Shown here: one piece after another, positions 27,567 through 35,911 of the stretch
Position numbering within the stretch: the first letter of the stretch is position 1
Layout of the letters: every line of letters begins with the position of its first letter
NCBI RefSeq assembly: GCF_028548475.1
Contig: NZ_JAQQLE010000004.1
Span: 1 to 64,000 of the forward strand
Length of the DNA stretch: 64,000 bases
DNA from: Vogesella margarita
GTDB lineage: Bacteria; Pseudomonadota; Gammaproteobacteria; Burkholderiales; Chromobacteriaceae
Direction of reading: 5' to 3'
Program-made: the position numbers and the translations under genes
The notes under the pieces: model-generated
Seen by the model: the letters and a program-made list of their open reading frames with translations, nothing else
Told to the model about the DNA's origin: nothing
Databases searched by the model: none

Positions 27567-28985
27567 ATGTCCGAGATGCGTCTTTTCACTGCCCGCCTGC
27601 CGGCGTTGGCGTTCCTGCTCGCCGGCAGCCTGCCGCTACAGGCCGCCACCCTCAGTGCAGCCGAAGCCCGCTACCTGCAAGCGCATCCGGTGGCCACGTT
27701 CTGTGTCGATCCGGACTGGGCGCCATTCGAGCGCATCAACGAACAGGGCCGCCACGAGGGTATCGGCGCCGACCTGCTGCAACTGGCCGCCCGCCGCGTC
27801 GGCCTGCGCCTGCAACTGGTGCCCACCCGCAGCTGGGACGAAAGCCTGGCGGCATCGCAGCAGGGCCGCTGCCAGCTCTTGAGCTTCCTCAACCAGTCGC
27901 CCAAGCGCGATGCCTGGCTGCTGTTCACCACCCCGCTGTTTACCGACGCCAATGTGTTCATCACCCGCGAAGAACACCCGTTCATCGTCGATCCGGCATC
28001 GCTGGTCGATGCCAGCATCGTCTTCCCGCGCGGCACGGCGATGGAAGAACACTTCCGCCACGACTACCCCAATGTGCGCGTCCTGAACACCGGCAGCGAG
28101 GCGGAAGCGCTGGCGCTGGTCAGCCAGCGCAAGGCCGACATGACCCTGCGTTCGCTGGTCATGGCGGCCGACACCATCCGCAACCAGGGCTGGTTCAACC
28201 TGAAAATATCTGGCGAGCTGCCCGCCTACGCCAACCACTTGCGCATCGGCGTGCGCAGGCAGGACGCGCTACTGCGCGACATCCTGGACAAGGGCGTGCA
28301 GTCGATCAGCGCGCAGGAACGCAGCGAGATCGTCAACCGCCATGTGGCGGTGAAGATGGAGCGCGGTATCGACTACTGGCTGATCGGCAAGATCGTGGCC
28401 GCCTGCGCCGCGCTGCTGCTGCTCGCCGCCGCGTGGAACCTGAAGCTGAACAAGCTCAACCGCGAGCTGGAGCGTCGCTCGCTGACCGACCCGCTGACCG
28501 GGCTGGCCAACCGCAGCCTGATCAACCTGCAGCTGCCGCGCGAGCTGGCCCGCGTCGCACGCAGCGGCCAGCCGCTGTCGCTGCTGCTGCTCGACATCGA
28601 CCACTTCAAGCGCGTCAACGACCAATTCGGCCACCAGCTTGGCGACCGCTGCCTGCAACACGTCGCCGCCTGCCTGCGCGACAGCATACGCAGCAGCGAC
28701 TACCTGGCACGCTGGGGCGGCGAGGAATTCCTGATCCTGTGCCCCGGCAGCGACAGCCAGCAGGCCCTGTTGCTGGCCGAGCGCATCCGCCACACCCTGC
28801 AGCAACAGCCCGCCCCCACCGGCCAGCAGCAGACGGTCAGCATCGGCATCGCCAGCCATCTGCCCGGCGACGATGCCGACAGCCTGCTGCGCCGCGCCGA
28901 CGAGGCGATGTATCGTGCCAAGCACAATGGCCGTGACGGCGTGGTGCTGCACCAGCAACACCGCCTCGCCAGCAGTCCGCACTGA
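27567..28985 (+). CDS. Membrane diguanylate cyclase with periplasmic solute-binding sensor domain
   Basis: 472 residues. A signal or anchor segment (~6-27) is followed by a periplasmic bacterial extracellular solute-binding type 3 domain (~35-260, TFCVDPDWAPFERIN), a membrane helix (~272-292) and a GGDEF domain (~300-465). The active site GGEEF is at 384-388. An RxxD inhibitory site (RSSD, 375-378) lies five residues before it, so product inhibition is expected. It makes cyclic di-GMP in response to a small ligand, probably an amino acid (inference). No EAL domain. It stands as a single gene after yheS, convergent with the radical SAM gene. Confidence 0.92.
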   Translation: MSEMRLFTARLPALAFLLAGSLPLQAATLSAAEARYLQAHPVATFCVDPDWAPFERINEQGRHEGIGADLLQLAARRVGLRLQLVPTRSWDESLAASQQGRCQLLSFLNQSPKRDAWLLFTTPLFTDANVFITREEHPFIVDPASLVDASIVFPRGTAMEEHFRHDYPNVRVLNTGSEAEALALVSQRKADMTLRSLVMAADTIRNQGWFNLKISGELPAYANHLRIGVRRQDALLRDILDKGVQSISAQERSEIVNRHVAVKMERGIDYWLIGKIVAACAALLLLAAAWNLKLNKLNRELERRSLTDPLTGLANRSLINLQLPRELARVARSGQPLSLLLLDIDHFKRVNDQFGHQLGDRCLQHVAACLRDSIRSSDYLARWGGEEFLILCPGSDSQQALLLAERIRHTLQQQPAPTGQQQTVSIGIASHLPGDDADSLLRRADEAMYRAKHNGRDGVVLHQQHRLASSPH

Positions 28986-29004
28986 ACGCGTGCCCCAAAA
29001 AAAT

Positions 29005-29040
29005 ATTGCGGCCAACCTTGTCACCAAGGTTGGCCGCAAT
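29005..29040. terminator. Inverted pair of the dispersed repeat, bidirectional terminator
   Basis: ATTGCGGCCAACCTTG and CAAGGTTGGCCGCAAT form a perfect 16-bp stem with loop TCAC, flanked by A-runs on the left and TTTT on the right. It separates the convergent cyclase and radical SAM genes. Confidence 0.87.
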
Positions 29041-29057
29041 GTTTTGTGCCCGCCGTC

Positions 29058-30977
29058 TCAGCGCTGGCTGAACAGCGCCTTGCTGATGAAGTGGCGCGAT
29101 ACTCGCGTGCGCGGCACCTTGCTGTCGAACCACTCGCGCACGTCCGCCTCCAGCCCGATGCCGTGCATGTAGTTGTACAGCGCCTTGTTCAGCGCGCGGC
29201 CCATCGCGTCGTGGTCGGTGCCGGTCGGGTCGATGAAGCCGATGTCGTTCTTGGCGAAGGTCACCTCCGGCAGCGGGATCAGCTTGACGCCGTACTCCTC
29301 CGGGTTCTGCCCCACCGGCGAATGCACGGTGCAGGCGAAGCGGTGGAAGAAGCCGCTCTGGATGCAGCCGTTCTCGAACAGCTGGCGCACGTACTCCAGC
29401 GCGTCCACCGTGTCCTGCACCGTCTGCGTCGGGAAGCCGTACATCAGGTAGGCATGCACCAGCACCCCGGCCTCGGTAAAGCCCTGCGTCACCCGCGCCA
29501 CCTGGTCGACCGACACGCCCTTCTTCATCAGCTTCAGCAGGCGGTCGGAGGCCACCTCCAGCCCGCCGGAGATGGCGATACAGCCGGATTCGGCCAGCAG
29601 CTGGCACAGCTCGGGGGTGAACGACTTTTCGAAGCGGATATTGCCCCACCACGAGATGCTGACATTGCGCCGCAGCAGCTCCTCCGCCAGCGCGCGCAGC
29701 ATCTTCGGCGGCGCCGCCTCGTCCACGAAGTGGAAGCCGGTCTGGCCGGTCTCGGCGATGATGGCCTCGATGCGGTCGACCAGCGTGGCGGCGGACGCCG
29801 TCTCGTAGCGCGAGATGTAATCCAGCGTCACGTCGCAGAAGCTGCACTTCTTCCAGTAGCAGCCGTGCGCGACGGTCAGCTTGTTCCAGCGCCCGTCGCT
29901 CCACAGCCGGTGCATCGGGTTGAGCATGTCCAGGAGCGACAGATAACGATCGATCGGCAGCCCGTCCCAGGTCGGCGCGCCAACGTCCTCGAAGGCGATG
30001 TCGCCTTCCATCATGTTCACGTAGCGCACGGCATCGCCGTCTCGCACATAGGTGCGCACCAGCCGGCTGACGCCACGCTGCCCCTGCAGGTGCTCCAGCA
30101 GCGCCAGGATCGGCTTCTCGCCATCGTCCAGCGTCACGAAATCGAAGTAGTCGAACACACGCGACTCGCGCAGTTCGCGCAGCTCGGTGTTGACGAAGCC
30201 ACCGCCGAGCGCGGTCTTGATATGCGGCCAACGTTGCTTGATGGTCTGCGCGATGCGGAACGCCGCATACACAGAACCGGGGAAGGGCACCGACAGCAGC
30301 ACGAGGTCAGGCTGGTGCTTTTCGATGGCGGCAATAGTCAGCGCCTGCAGCGTGTCGTCCACCAGCGTCGGCGGTGCCGCCAGCGCAGCAGCCAGCGGCT
30401 CGAAGGTCGGCTGGCTCATCGCCAGCGATTCGGCGTAACGCACAAATTCAAAACGCTCGTCCACCGCGTCGCGCAGCACGTCGGACAGGTCGTTCAGGTA
30501 CAGCGTGGCCAGATGCCGCGCCCTGTCCTGCGCCCCCAGCGCGCCGAACGCCCACGCCAGCGGGTCGCCGCCGTCCGGATCATCCGGGTCAACATAGTTG
30601 TCCAGCGCGGCAAAGCGCGCGCCCTCCGGCAAAAAGCCGCGACTGCAGATGCGGTGGCTGACGGTGGAATCGCCGCCCTGCAGGAAGCGGATCACCGGGC
30701 CGATGGTGGCGAGGTAACGCTCGAAGAATTCGACGAAGTGGCGCACCTGATGGCTGCGCTTTTTCGGCGCGATGGCGTCGATGCGCTCGCGCACAGCCTT
30801 CAGACCGGCCACCGAGAACAGCTGCAACACCAGCGCCAGCGCCAGATCCTCCTGCACCGCGTCGATCCCGCGCGAGCGCAGAAAGCCGGTGATGTAGGCG
30901 GTGGACGGGTAAGGCGTGTTCAGCTGCGTCATCGGCGGGATGACGGACAGCACGCGGGGGGTAGCGTGGTGGGACAT
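29058..30977 (-). CDS. B12-binding domain radical SAM protein, function unknown
   Basis: 639 residues. An N-terminal part (~1-270) has the look of a cobalamin-binding Rossmann domain (HQPDLVLLSVPFPGSVYAA, IKTALGGGFVNTE), though no DxHxxG motif is evident. The radical SAM core (~360-600) has the cluster motif HGCYWKKCSFCD: Cys373, Cys378 and Cys381, spaced CX4CX2C, one residue longer than the usual CX3CX2C. Other SAM-core features are GFHFVDEAAPP and AISGGLEVASDR. The ATG at 30977 is favoured over an upstream start at 31013. Its substrate cannot be inferred from its neighbours, and it appears monocistronic. It may belong to the B12-dependent methyltransferase class, but this is not established. 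Confidence 0.83.
   Translation of the reverse strand: MSHHATPRVLSVIPPMTQLNTPYPSTAYITGFLRSRGIDAVQEDLALALVLQLFSVAGLKAVRERIDAIAPKKRSHQVRHFVEFFERYLATIGPVIRFLQGGDSTVSHRICSRGFLPEGARFAALDNYVDPDDPDGGDPLAWAFGALGAQDRARHLATLYLNDLSDVLRDAVDERFEFVRYAESLAMSQPTFEPLAAALAAPPTLVDDTLQALTIAAIEKHQPDLVLLSVPFPGSVYAAFRIAQTIKQRWPHIKTALGGGFVNTELRELRESRVFDYFDFVTLDDGEKPILALLEHLQGQRGVSRLVRTYVRDGDAVRYVNMMEGDIAFEDVGAPTWDGLPIDRYLSLLDMLNPMHRLWSDGRWNKLTVAHGCYWKKCSFCDVTLDYISRYETASAATLVDRIEAIIAETGQTGFHFVDEAAPPKMLRALAEELLRRNVSISWWGNIRFEKSFTPELCQLLAESGCIAISGGLEVASDRLLKLMKKGVSVDQVARVTQGFTEAGVLVHAYLMYGFPTQTVQDTVDALEYVRQLFENGCIQSGFFHRFACTVHSPVGQNPEEYGVKLIPLPEVTFAKNDIGFIDPTGTDHDAMGRALNKALYNYMHGIGLEADVREWFDSKVPRTRVSRHFISKALFSQR
30223..30236 (+). 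repeat. Dispersed repeat copy (AACGTT variant) inside the radical SAM gene
   Basis: TGCGGCCAACGTTG; on the gene strand it encodes QRWPH, a different frame from the argE copy. Confidence 0.7.
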
Positions 30978-31066
30978 GGCAAGGTTCCGGCGGCAAAACA
31001 AGGCGGGCAGCATAGGCTGCCCGTGACGCCGGGGATTTTCTCATGAAACGGCGGGCGTGGGCAGCC

Positions 31067-31081
31067 TTGCGGCCAACCTTG
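31067..31081 (+). repeat. Dispersed 15-base repeat, single copy
   Basis: Full TTGCGGCCAACCTTG, 9 bases beyond the stop codon of the subtilase gene. Confidence 0.85.
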
Positions 31082-31090
31082 CCCCCGCCG

Positions 31091-33496
31091 CTAGCGCACG
31101 ACCAGCCCCACGCTCTGGCTGTGGCTCAGGCTGCCGCTGCTGCCTGTCACCTGCAGCTGATAGCTGCCGGCCGAGGTCGTCTTGGCGGTCTTGACGGTCA
31201 GCGTGGACGAACCGGCGCCGGCCACCGGATTGGGGCTGAAGCCGAAGGTGACGCCGGACGGCAGGTTGGAGACGCCGAGCGTGACGGCGCCGTTAAAGCC
31301 GTTCAGCGCGCTGACGGTGACGGTATAGCTGGTGCGGCTGCCGCGCTTCACCGTGCGGCTGGAGGGCGACACCGCCAGCGCGAAGTCCGCGCTCGGCGCC
31401 GTCACCAGCAGTGTGGCCGCGCTGCTGCGGCTCAGCCCGCCGCCGACGCCGCTGATCAGCAGCGGGTAGCTGCCGGCCGAGGTGGCGCTGCTGGTGCTCA
31501 CGCTGAGGGTGGAAGAGCCGCTCCCGCCACTGAGCGGATCGGGACTGAAGCTGCCGCTGGCACCGGCCGGCAGGCCGCTGACGCCGAGATCGACACTGCT
31601 GCCGAAGCCGCCCGTGGCGGTGACGGTGGTGGTGTAGCTGGTGCTGCCACCGCTGACCACGCTGCGGCTGGCCGGGGTGGTGCTCAGCGAGAAGTCCGGG
31701 CTCGCCACCGTGGCGGCCAGCGGGCCGCGCGACAGGTCGAGTGCGAAGCTGCCACCCTTGCCCTTGTTGACGCCGTTCGGATCCTGGTCGCCCCACACCT
31801 CGATACGGTAGGTGCCGGCGACGGTCGGCATCGCGTGCAGCGTTTCCTGGCGGCCGAGTGCCACCAGCGGTGCGCGCGGTGCAGCGCAGTCCGTGCCTGC
31901 GCCCATGCAACCGCTGAACGACAGCTGCGTGCCGTCCGGCGCCAGCAGCCGGGCATCGAGATCCGGGTCCCACTGGTAGGCAAAACAGAAACCGAACAGG
32001 TACTGGGTACACAACGGCTGGCCGACGATGGTCACCGTGGCCGCCAGCGGCTGGCCCAGATCGCTCTCGGCAAGGCTGAAGCTGTGGCTCCACACCTGGT
32101 TGTTGCCGACACTGGCGTCCAGATGCACGGCGGTGGGCATCGCGGTGCGGACGCTGGCGGCGGCATTCTGCGCGCGGGCGACAAAGGCGTAGCCGTCGAG
32201 CAGGCCGGCGCCCCACTCGTTGTCCTTGCCGCTGGCGCCGCGATCCTGCGCGCTGCCCTCCAGCAGGCTGCGCACCTGCGCCGGATTGCCCTTCAGCGCC
32301 GGATTGGCCTCCAGCGCCAGCGCCACGGCACCGGCGACAAACGGCGTCGCCATCGAGGTGCCGCTGTAGGCGACGTAGTCCGCAACACTACCGGCCGCCG
32401 CCGCGGCAATACTGTGCCCCGGGCCGCAGATATCGGGCTTGATGTAGCTGGTGCTGGCATTTACCGTGATCGGGCCGCGGCTGGAGAACGCCGTCAGATA
32501 CACGCCATCCGAATGGTTGACCGCAGCCGGCGATGCAGACCACTCGGCACAGGCGCCGACGGTGATCGCCCCTACCGCCGCGCCGGGCGAGCCGACGGTG
32601 CCGGGCTCGTCGCCATCATTGCCGGCGGCCACCACCAGTACCTTGCCTGCCGCCACCGCGGCATCCACCGCCTGGCTCATCGCGTCCTTGCCGTCAGCCG
32701 GCGGCAACGCTGCCAGGCTCATGGAAATGACGTGCACCCCGGCCTGCGCGGCGCACCACTGGATGCCGGCGACCACGTCGCTTTCCGCCCCGCTGCCCTG
32801 CGCGTCGAGCACCTTGGCGGCGTACAGCGCGGCGCCGCTGGCGACACCCCGGAACGCCGCGGCGGCCGACCCACCGCTGCCGTCTCCGGCGGCGATGGCG
32901 GCAACATGGGTGCCGTGGCCGTTATCGTCGTAGGCCACGCTGCGACCGGCGATATAGTCGATAAAGGCCGCCACCTTGCCGTTGTCCAGCTGCTCATGCT
33001 GCGGATCGACACCGGTGTCGACGGTACAGATACCAACATTGCGCCCGATCAGGCCACCCTCTGCCAGACCACGCGCCGCCTCGATGCCGAAGTCGGCGCG
33101 CGCGGCATTGAGCTGGGTGCGCACCGTGGCATCTTCCTCGATGCGCAGCAGACCCGGCGCGTGTAACAGCCCGCGGATCTGCGCCGCGCTGAGGCGGCCG
33201 GCAAAACCGGGGATGAGCCTGAATTCATGACGCGGCACGAAATTGCCCAGCGTCTGGCGTGCAGCCGCCGCCTGCGCCGGCTGCAAGAAGGTGAGCACCA
33301 CGTCGAAGCGCGCGTCCGGCGCCGCCGTGGCGAGCTGCTGTTGCAGGCTGTCACCGAGGCCGTCGCCGTCGCGGTCTGCCAGCACCGCCACGCGGGCTGG
33401 CACTGGCGCATCGGCTGGCGGCGCGGCCAGCTTGACGGCAGAGGAGAAGGACGGCAATAGCAGGGCCAGACAGCAAAGCAGAATGGAATGACGCAT
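31091..33496 (-). CDS. Exported subtilisin-like (S8) serine protease with two C-terminal Ig-like repeats
   Basis: 801 residues. A signal peptide (MRHSILLCCLALLLPSFSS) and an inhibitor-like propeptide (~60-125) lead to the S8 catalytic domain. Its catalytic residues are Asp160 (VDTGVD), His194 (GHGTHVA) and Ser382 (SGTSMATP), with Asn294 as the oxyanion residue. A beta-rich domain (~465-610, with several Cys) follows. Two tandem repeats of about 90 residues (~612-705 and ~710-801) share FSLSTTPASR/FALAVSPSSR, LPAGASGSFSP/LPSGVTFGFSP and SAGSYPL/SAGSYQL. The ATG at 33496 has GGGAG upstream. It is likely a secreted protease for nutrient supply. The secretion route is not shown. Confidence 0.92.
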   Translation of the reverse strand: MRHSILLCCLALLLPSFSSAVKLAAPPADAPVPARVAVLADRDGDGLGDSLQQQLATAAPDARFDVVLTFLQPAQAAAARQTLGNFVPRHEFRLIPGFAGRLSAAQIRGLLHAPGLLRIEEDATVRTQLNAARADFGIEAARGLAEGGLIGRNVGICTVDTGVDPQHEQLDNGKVAAFIDYIAGRSVAYDDNGHGTHVAAIAAGDGSGGSAAAAFRGVASGAALYAAKVLDAQGSGAESDVVAGIQWCAAQAGVHVISMSLAALPPADGKDAMSQAVDAAVAAGKVLVVAAGNDGDEPGTVGSPGAAVGAITVGACAEWSASPAAVNHSDGVYLTAFSSRGPITVNASTSYIKPDICGPGHSIAAAAAGSVADYVAYSGTSMATPFVAGAVALALEANPALKGNPAQVRSLLEGSAQDRGASGKDNEWGAGLLDGYAFVARAQNAAASVRTAMPTAVHLDASVGNNQVWSHSFSLAESDLGQPLAATVTIVGQPLCTQYLFGFCFAYQWDPDLDARLLAPDGTQLSFSGCMGAGTDCAAPRAPLVALGRQETLHAMPTVAGTYRIEVWGDQDPNGVNKGKGGSFALDLSRGPLAATVASPDFSLSTTPASRSVVSGGSTSYTTTVTATGGFGSSVDLGVSGLPAGASGSFSPDPLSGGSGSSTLSVSTSSATSAGSYPLLISGVGGGLSRSSAATLLVTAPSADFALAVSPSSRTVKRGSRTSYTVTVSALNGFNGAVTLGVSNLPSGVTFGFSPNPVAGAGSSTLTVKTAKTTSAGSYQLQVTGSSGSLSHSQSVGLVVR

Positions 33497-33806
33497 GGCA
33501 GTACTCCCATGCCGGCGCACGGCCGAACCACGACGGCGACCCCACGCCTGCTTCCGGCCACCTCGCGCCTGGCCGCCCACACCCGAGGCGGAGGCATGCA
33601 CACGCAGCGACCGGCTTTCTTGCAACGGCGCGGTTTGCTGTCACGCGCCAACCCAGCGCCTCCGGCGATCGCACCGCCGGCAACGTCATCTCACCGTTAT
33701 AGAAGGCCACCGCTGAAAAGCCCACACCCGTCGCCGGCAGCGCGCCGCGCGGCATGGTAACCATGACGGCGGATGGCAGCGATGGCGGCGGCTTTGCCGG
33801 CAACCT
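33497..33806 (-). other. Non-coding leader/upstream region of the subtilase gene
   Basis: No supportable gene in these 310 bases. On the minus strand a TATAAC box lies near 33697-33702, about 200 bases before the subtilase ATG, with no clear -35. If used, it gives a long leader. The leader holds GCAAACC (33638-33632) and AAGCCGG, a faint echo of cyclic di-GMP riboswitches; the rest of that fold is absent. Confidence 0.35.
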
Positions 33807-34133
33807 TCACGCCCCGCCGTCGTCACCGCGCCGGAAGCGGCTCAGCAGCGCCTGCCATTGCGCGGCGGCACTGCCTTCCGGCTGCTGCAGGCGCAGCAGT
33901 TGCAGGTGCAGCAGCAGGTTTTCCAGCACCAGATGCGCGGTGGACAGCAGGTAGATCAGCTGGCACTCCTCTGCCGAGGCGCTGGCCTGCAGTTGCTCGT
34001 CGCGCTGCAGCAGATCGCTCAGCACCAGCCGCCGCAGCCGCTCCTCGTCCATCGGCAGGTCGGCAAAATCCAGCGGATCGCCCTGCTCCACCTCCTGCAG
34101 CAGCTGCAGCATTTCCTCCAGCCCCAGCTTCAT
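33807..34133 (-). CDS. Small helical cytosolic protein of unknown function
   Basis: 108 residues, almost all predicted helix, very Leu/Gln/Glu-rich (EEMLQLLQEVEQGDP near the start, LENLLLHLQLLRLQ near residue 85). No signal peptide or Cys. The ATG at 34133 is supported by a strong GGGAGGA site 7 bases upstream, which argues that it is real. It may be a small coiled-coil adaptor. No family recognised. It precedes the subtilase gene on the same strand by about 310 bases, so it is probably separate. Confidence 0.6.
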   Translation of the reverse strand: MKLGLEEMLQLLQEVEQGDPLDFADLPMDEERLRRLVLSDLLQRDEQLQASASAEECQLIYLLSTAHLVLENLLLHLQLLRLQQPEGSAAAQWQALLSRFRRGDDGGA

Positions 34134-34261
34134 CGCTTGTCCTCCCGGCTCCCCGACTTTGAGTGTAGCCAGTAAACACCGGCACGGTGGCACGGCCGAC
34201 GGGCGGCCATGGCTGGCGCGCCATGCCGTGCAGACAGCCGCGGCCGGTACGTCAGCAGATC

Positions 34262-34276
34262 TTGCGGCCAACCTTG
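34262..34276 (+). repeat. Dispersed 15-base repeat, single copy
   Basis: Full TTGCGGCCAACCTTG in the gap between the pirin gene and the small helical protein gene. I see nothing else in that 221-base gap. Confidence 0.85.
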
Positions 34277-34354
34277 GCCGACACACGAGCCGGCAAGCCC
34301 CTGCGCCCCGCCCGGCCGGCAACACAGACAGCGACAGGTGGCGCGCGCGCCGGC

Positions 34355-35050
34355 TCAGGCCAGATCGAACAGCAGCGCCTGCAGCGGCTCGCTGCCGGTG
34401 TTGCGCAGGCTATAGGCCGGCAACTCGCTGACCCTGGCGCCATCGCCCGGCGCCAGTTGCACATCCGCCAGCTGCAGACTGCCGCGGATCAGGTGCACGT
34501 AGCTGCGGCGGCCGCTGGCCTGTGCGAAATCCAGCACCGCGCCCGGCGCCAGCAGCAGCTGGTACAACCGCGCGTCCTGACGGATGGCGAGGCTGCCGTC
34601 GGCGCCGTCCGGCGAGACCACCAGCGTCAGCCCCGGCTGCAGGCCGAAGTCCTTCTGCTGGTAGGCCGGCTCGCCGCCGGTCTCGCGCGGCTCAATCCAG
34701 ATCTGCAGGAAGTGCAGCGGCGCGTCGTTGCTGGCGTTGAACTCGCTGTGCAGGATGCCGCGCCCGGCGCTCATCACCTGGAATTCACCGGCGCGCAGCA
34801 CCGCCTCGTTGCCGGCGGAGTCGCGGTGGCGGATGGCGCCGTCGAGCACGTAGCTGATGATTTCCATGTCGCGGTGGCCGTGGGTGTCGAAGCCGGCGCG
34901 CGGCGCGACACGGTCGTCGTTGATCACGCGCAGGTCGGAAAATCCCATGTGTGCCGGATCGTAGTAGTGGCCGAAGGAAAAACTGTGACGGCTCTGCAGC
35001 CAGCCGAAATCGGCCTTGCCACGGGCGTGGGCGGGACGGATAGCAATCAT
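34355..35050 (-). CDS. Pirin family protein
   Basis: 231 residues, a bicupin of the pirin/YhaK type. The N-terminal cupin has FSFGHYYDPAHMGFSDLRVINDD, then the metal ligands in THGHRDMEI (two His) and the third His in ILHSEFNAS, followed by HFLQIWIEP. Bacterial pirins of this kind can bind iron and some act as quercetin dioxygenases; the physiological role is uncertain. The ATG at 35050 (MIAIRPAHARGKADFGW) has AAGGAA upstream; an 11-codon extension looks spurious. Single gene. Confidence 0.9.
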   Translation of the reverse strand: MIAIRPAHARGKADFGWLQSRHSFSFGHYYDPAHMGFSDLRVINDDRVAPRAGFDTHGHRDMEIISYVLDGAIRHRDSAGNEAVLRAGEFQVMSAGRGILHSEFNASNDAPLHFLQIWIEPRETGGEPAYQQKDFGLQPGLTLVVSPDGADGSLAIRQDARLYQLLLAPGAVLDFAQASGRRSYVHLIRGSLQLADVQLAPGDGARVSELPAYSLRNTGSEPLQALLFDLA

Positions 35051-35315
35051 GATCTGGTTCCTTGAGTGTGTGCTGACTGGCATGTGCGCTGACTGGCGGA
35101 GGCCAATCCCGATGCCGGCACTGTAGCGCCCGCGCCGCGCGCACCATAGCGGAAAAAACCGACGGCCCGTTCAGGAAAACCGAACAAGCCCGGGGCGCCA
35201 TCCGCCAGCAGACAGGGCCAGTCGCCACCGGGCACCCCGCTTCACGATACAGCGGCTATAAAGCACTACAGGGTGTGGCAGCGGTGCACCCGTAACCGAT
35301 ACGGAGGCAGAGACC

Positions 35316-35642
35316 ATGGGTGACAAGATCAATGAGCTGGTGGCCGGCTGGTGCAGCGGGACCGCCAGTGCCTATAGCTGCGACCTGCGCAGCTCTTCGG
35401 TGCGCAATGTGTCCGGCCCGGTGCCGGCGACGCTGGTGCGCGAGCTGGAAGCACTGGCCCACCTGCGGCAGCGCGATCCGGCGTGCATGGTCGGCGACCT
35501 GCTCGCCGCCGCCATCAGCGACGCGCTGGCTGCGCTGCCGGACAATGTACGCGCCCAGCTGAAGGAAGACCTCATCGCCACCGAGCGCGCCGAGGCGGAG
35601 GAAAAGCGCGAGGTGCTGAGCTGGCACGTGGGCGGGACCTAG
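35316..35642 (+). CDS. Small cytosolic protein of unknown function
   Basis: 108 residues. A strong ribosome site GGAGG lies 8 bases before the ATG. The sequence starts MGDKINELVAGWCSG, has a helical middle (ALAHLRQRDPACMVGDLLAAAISDAL) and a charged end. The middle loosely resembles a ribbon-helix-helix or small regulatory domain, but this is not a firm call. No neighbours in an operon. The ~265-base gap before it shows no promoter I can defend. Confidence 0.6.
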   Translation: MGDKINELVAGWCSGTASAYSCDLRSSSVRNVSGPVPATLVRELEALAHLRQRDPACMVGDLLAAAISDALAALPDNVRAQLKEDLIATERAEAEEKREVLSWHVGGT

Positions 35643-35808
35643 GCGCTGGCGGTTGCCGGCAACCCGCCGGTGAGCGCCTGGCCGCAGGCCAACTCGCCAC
35701 CGGCCGCAGCGTTTGCCATCGGCCCCAAGGCAAACCGGGCACGGACCAATATTCGCCGCCATGCTGCGCGCCGGCCGGCAGCGGTTGAGTGCGGCCGGCC
35801 GGTAGCCC

Positions 35809-35828
35809 TTGCGGCCAACGTTGGCCGC
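35809..35828. repeat. Self-complementary variant of the dispersed repeat
   Basis: TTGCGGCCAACGTTGGCCGC: two half-sites overlap through the palindrome AACGTT. It lies in the gap before the acyl-CoA ligase stop. Confidence 0.75.
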
Positions 35829-35911
35829 CCACCTCCCCAAAAAACAACCGTGGCGGTGGCGACACCGCGCACGGTTGCTGTTGACGGGGTAAACCGCAAG
35901 GCGCCGGCGCG

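Noticed and set aside
33600-33700. Cyclic di-GMP (GEMM-I) riboswitch before the subtilase gene
   Set aside because: GCAAACC and AAGCCGG are present but GACGCAAAGCC is not, and the second stem cannot be drawn. Too weak to call.
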